Assembly: GCA_016801885.1 (NCBI GenBank)
Contig: CM028888.1
Location: 9,940,170 to 10,004,169, forward strand
From: Toxotes chatareus
Taxonomy: Eukaryota > Chordata > Actinopteri > Toxotidae
DNA length: 64,000 nt
Reading direction: 5' to 3'
Position numbers and translations under genes: made by a program. Shown here one piece after another: positions 60,759 to 64,000 of the stretch (position 1 is the stretch's first letter; each line of letters begins with the position of its first letter). The notes beneath the pieces are model-generated. The model was not told the DNA's origin, ran no database searches, and saw only the letters and a list, made by a program, of their open reading frames with translations.

Positions 60759-63136
60759 TTAGAGCTTGGGGGAGGTGCCTTGGCAAAGGGTTCCCCAGAG
60801 TGAGTCTGAGCCCAAAGTCGTGTACTGTGACAGCTCGTCTAATTCATCTGTAAAACAGAGGAAATCCAAGGTCAGGATGTTGAAGGAGAATGCAAACTAC
60901 CAGTGGCCTATAGGAGATGTGGTCTAACCAGAAGTTGCAGTGTCCATTTGACCCATCAACTAGCAATATTTACCTGAGGAAGAGTCACTCCACTGGCTCC
61001 CTGGACTGGCACATGGTTGATCGCTCAGGAACCCTGTGCCATCTAAACTGCTTGGCATCCAGTGTGAGTCTTTCTCAATTTGCTGGCAAATCTGAAAAAG
61101 CAACAGGGGATTGACTATGTTTTGTGCAACTTCAGTTTTTTCACACCAGTCTTTAACAATCAATCTTTTAGTTTTTGAGTTTTATTACATGAGCCAAACA
61201 AGCAGAATAAGACAAACATGGGTATTCCTGTCAATGCAAAGTGCATGCTATTAAGAATAGGAGCCGAGTTCCATGTTTACCTCAATAATGTCGTCAGCGT
61301 AATTGTAATCTAGAAGATCACATCAGAGAGAGAGAGTGATATCAGTATGTCTGTTTGAATTTACTCCATTTCGTTTCGGGTAATCCAAAACCACTTATTA
61401 GCAAGCATGACATATGTGTTAATGTCTTACCAGGACTGTGATCGGGTGAAGCTTCAAATCTGAGCAAACAGTTGTTTGAAAAGCTCCCAGGCCCAATCGT
61501 ATCTGAAAAAGGCAATAGCATTAAATACACCTGTTTTTTGGTGGCAAATTCAAGGCAGCCTTCGCTACACTCTGTACATTAATAATAAGATCACATCATT
61601 TTTGGCTTCTCAAAAGTGTATGGGACAGAGCAGTTTGGGTTCATGACTGAATGCCACAGGAAATTACAGTACTATCAAGTTTATTCTTCAACGACTCCCA
61701 GTTTTCTTCCTGAAATGCCATGGGAGACTGATTGTCATTGTACCAGTGGCCTATAGGAGATGTCTAATCAGAAGTTGCAGTGTCCATTTGACCCACCAAC
61801 TAGCAATATTTACCTGACGAAGAGTGACTCCACTGGCTCCCTGGACTGGCACATGGTTGATCGCTCAGGAACCCTGTGCCATCTAAACTGCTTGGCACCC
61901 AGTGTGAGTTTTTCTCAATTTGCTGGCAAATCTGAAAGAGCAACACTGGACTGGAGTACGGCTATGTTTTGCACAACTTCAGTTTTTTCACACCAGTCAT
62001 TAACAATCAGTCTTTTAGTTTTTGGGCTTTATTACATGAGCCAAACAAGCAGTATAAGACCAACATGGGTATTCCTGTCAATGCAAAGTGCATGCTATTA
62101 AGAGTAGGAGCCGAATTCCATGCTTACCTCAATAATGTCGTCAACAGAACTGTGATCTAGATGATCACATCAGAGAGAGAGGGAGGGTGATATCGGTCTG
62201 TTTGAATTTACTTCAGGCTACTCCAAAACCTTTACTTAAGGCTACTTAATGTAATGTCTTACCAGGACTGTGATCAGGTGAACGTTCAAATCTAGGCAAA
62301 CAATTGTCTGAAAAGCTCCCAGGCCCATCTAAAAAAGACAATAGCATTAAATATACTTGCTTTTTAGTGGTGAATTCAAGTCAGCATTCATTACACCCTG
62401 TACATAAACAATAAGATCATTTCATTTTTGGCTTCTCAAAAGTGTATGGGCACAGGACAAAGCAGTTTGAGTTTTGAATGCCACAGGAAATTACAGTACT
62501 ATCAAGTTTATTCTTCAACCGCTCCCGGTTTTTTTTTTTTCCTCACCCGGCTGGTCTGTGCGCACTGTACTGTCGACTGTGTTTTCCTGAGTTGACGACG
62601 TTACCAGCCGTGACCTCATCTTCATTCTTAACGTGGCCATGTTTACCTAAAATATGCAGCATCAAAGGAACATCCTTAGATAAATGGGGAATCTTGTCTG
62701 TGATGTTCAGTAATGACACCAAATGAACTCCTGCATCTGGCTCAGCTTAGATTTACTACCGCCTCACGGCAGCACAGGAGGGTGACAAACAAACGAGTTT
62801 TGCAGTTTCATATTAAATACATCTCCGTGCACTTCTTCCCTTATTTAATCAACTTCTGTCAGTAGTTTACAGTCAAGCTGCACAAGCTTGACCAACCGCA
62901 AAAACAAAAACATTACTGCACGAGACATTTAGGAATGCTGAGTGCATTTATTCAAGATTTGCAATACTTATTCTGAAAACGCAGCAATAAAAATGAGGCA
63001 ACCCATGGAAGTGGAAGTATTACATTAATATTAAGTCACTCACAGGATTTGCTTGCTCTATGATCCGATTGCTCCAGAGAAACTTGTCCTCACCCGGAGA
63101 CCTTGCGTGGATTGCAGAGATTCCCCGTCGATTCAT
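60759..63136 (-). CDS. unrecognised gene with a duplicated three-exon module
   Basis: Nine minus-strand coding exons, all GT-AG, joining in phase: 63136-63044, 62586-62547, 62328-62263, 62156-62128, 61931-61814, 61502-61431, 61309-61281, 61091-60974, 60847-60759 (654 bases, 217 residues). The ATG at 63136 lies 14 bases inside an exon whose acceptor follows a T-run (about 63150), so a 5' untranslated exon is expected upstream. N-terminus: MNRRGISAIHARSPG, then DKFLWSNRIIEQ. Then a module occurs twice: GPGSFS...SPDHSPG, (DHSSVDDIIE or DYNYADDIIE), ICQQIEK...SQWS-SSSG. The C-terminus begins DELDELSQYTTLGSDSLW. The protein is acidic, Ser-rich and probably largely disordered, with no signal peptide or membrane segment. 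I do not recognise the family. The strict phase agreement of nine short exons, with the stop only in the last, argues that it is a real gene. Confidence 0.6.
60898..62530. repeat. tandem duplication of about 0.8 kb carrying three exons
   Basis: The block starting at 60898 ('taccagtggcctatagg') and running to about 61704 is repeated from 61741 to about 62530, at an offset of about 843 bases. Introns and exons both align with scattered substitutions and small indels (for example a 6-base difference in the exon at 61431-61502 against 62263-62328). Each copy contains three coding exons of the minus-strand gene. Confidence 0.9.
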
Positions 63137-63149
63137 GGAAGAGGGTACA

Positions 63150-64000
63150 CTATAAAAAAAAATGCCCACTCCGAAAACAAAGCAAGTCTCATGTCGACTC
63201 ATAATTCAGTTTTTCATAGAGCATTTTAATAAAAATATTCTATATATGATAACAGCTTTCCAAGTTTCTGCCTCTACAAGTTCATTCATGACATGACTTG
63301 TGAAATGAAGTGCGCATATTGTGAAGTAAAAGCAGCTGCAGTTAACAACAAATTAATTACTGTTATGTCAGCACAGCAAACATTTTTCAACCAAAGTGAC
63401 TTGCACTGTATCTAATCTCTGCATATTTGCCGCTTGATCCCCATCGTCCAACAAAACAATGTGATATAAAACGTGAAATATAGATAACTGTTTAAGTTCA
63501 GGTAGACTTTATTTACAGTGGTCGCGCATGCGCTCCTGAACCCCCTTGTAGCAGCTGACCAGTTTCCGAGAAATCACACCATTGACTGCAAGAAGGACAG
63601 GAGCAAAAATATGGCCTGAATACACTGGTGCGTTGCACGTCGACTAAGCCCACCCCACACTTGGATGACCTGACTTGACTGCGACTTTTTTTTTTTATAC
63701 TGTACAGCTTATTGCAAACGTTGCAAATGTTTTTTTACTGTCATATTTAAAGACAAAGCAAAATGAAACACTGCAGTATGACAGACTATGGTTTTATTGT
63801 GAAAAGAAAAATCATCCCACAGCTTCTGAAATGCACAGAAATAAAGCACAAACGCAAGGGAGTGAATGAAAATGACCAGAAATCTCTCAGTCTCAGTGGG
63901 ACTCACAGGTTACTTTCCAGTAGAAGTTTATGCATGTTTCCATACAGTAAATCCAAGGTTATATTACCTCTGGTGGGGCATTTGACGAGTTGGTACAATG
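63150..64000. other. 5' region of the unrecognised minus-strand gene
   Basis: It should hold the 5' untranslated exon, promoter and upstream flank of the gene ending at 63136. An NRF1-type palindrome lies at 63524-63533, and a possible minus-strand donor GTAAAT at about 63516 just beyond it. The rest (63550-64000) shows nothing coding that I can support. Confidence 0.4.
63524..63533. promoter_or_regulatory. NRF1-type site GCGCATGCGC
   Basis: A perfect GCGCATGCGC palindrome in an otherwise CpG-poor neighbourhood, about 390 bases upstream of the ATG at 63136. Such sites commonly sit at transcription starts of vertebrate promoters, so this is the likeliest promoter position for the minus-strand gene. 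Confidence 0.5.

Overview
The window is vertebrate genomic DNA, most likely from a percomorph-type teleost. Genes are split by short GT-AG introns. The mobile elements are of kinds common in fish (BEL/Pao LTR retrotransposon, Tc1-like DNA transposons, a Penelope-like GIY-YIG remnant), and CA/TG microsatellites are long and frequent. There is no bacterial-type coding, CRISPR array or rRNA/tRNA gene that I can see. All exon models below were read by eye from splice sites, reading phase and paralogue comparison.

Layout. 1-310: remnant of a Tc1-like transposon. 3.4-13.9 kb, minus strand: a type II sodium-phosphate cotransporter gene (slc34a1-like), twelve exons. Its intron before the antepenultimate exon holds a young 5.36-kb BEL/Pao element (4754-10117, 5-bp target duplication, LTRs about 99% identical) that has lost reverse transcriptase and carries frameshifts. 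15.4-45.0 kb: a cluster of four organic cation/carnitine transporter genes of the SLC22A4/A5 (OCTN) clade. They are A (+, 15.4-20.0 kb), B (-, 22.4-30.5 kb), C (+, 33.8-39.4 kb) and D (+, 40.4-45.0 kb). Broken pieces of a fifth copy, closest to A, lie at 20.8-21.7 kb. Exon lengths from the second OCTN exon on (104, 155, 172, 127, variable, 215, 183, 136) repeat in all four genes, so the models support each other. 45.8-46.3 kb: a cluster of interferon-response-type motifs ahead of an orphan splice donor. 46.3-60.7 kb: a gene-poor stretch rich in microsatellites. 60.76-63.14 kb, minus strand: a gene I do not recognise, whose nine coding exons join in phase to a 217-residue acidic, serine-rich protein. 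Three of its exons were tandemly duplicated as one genomic block.

Function. The transporters are solute carriers of the plasma membrane: Na+-coupled phosphate uptake (slc34a1-like) and organic cation/carnitine transport (the OCTN array). They are neighbours, not an operon. The array has been changing by duplication, inversion, pseudogenisation, intron gain (gene A and its pseudogene) and a compensated splice-site shift (gene A). The most novel object is the unrecognised gene with the duplicated three-exon module at the right end.
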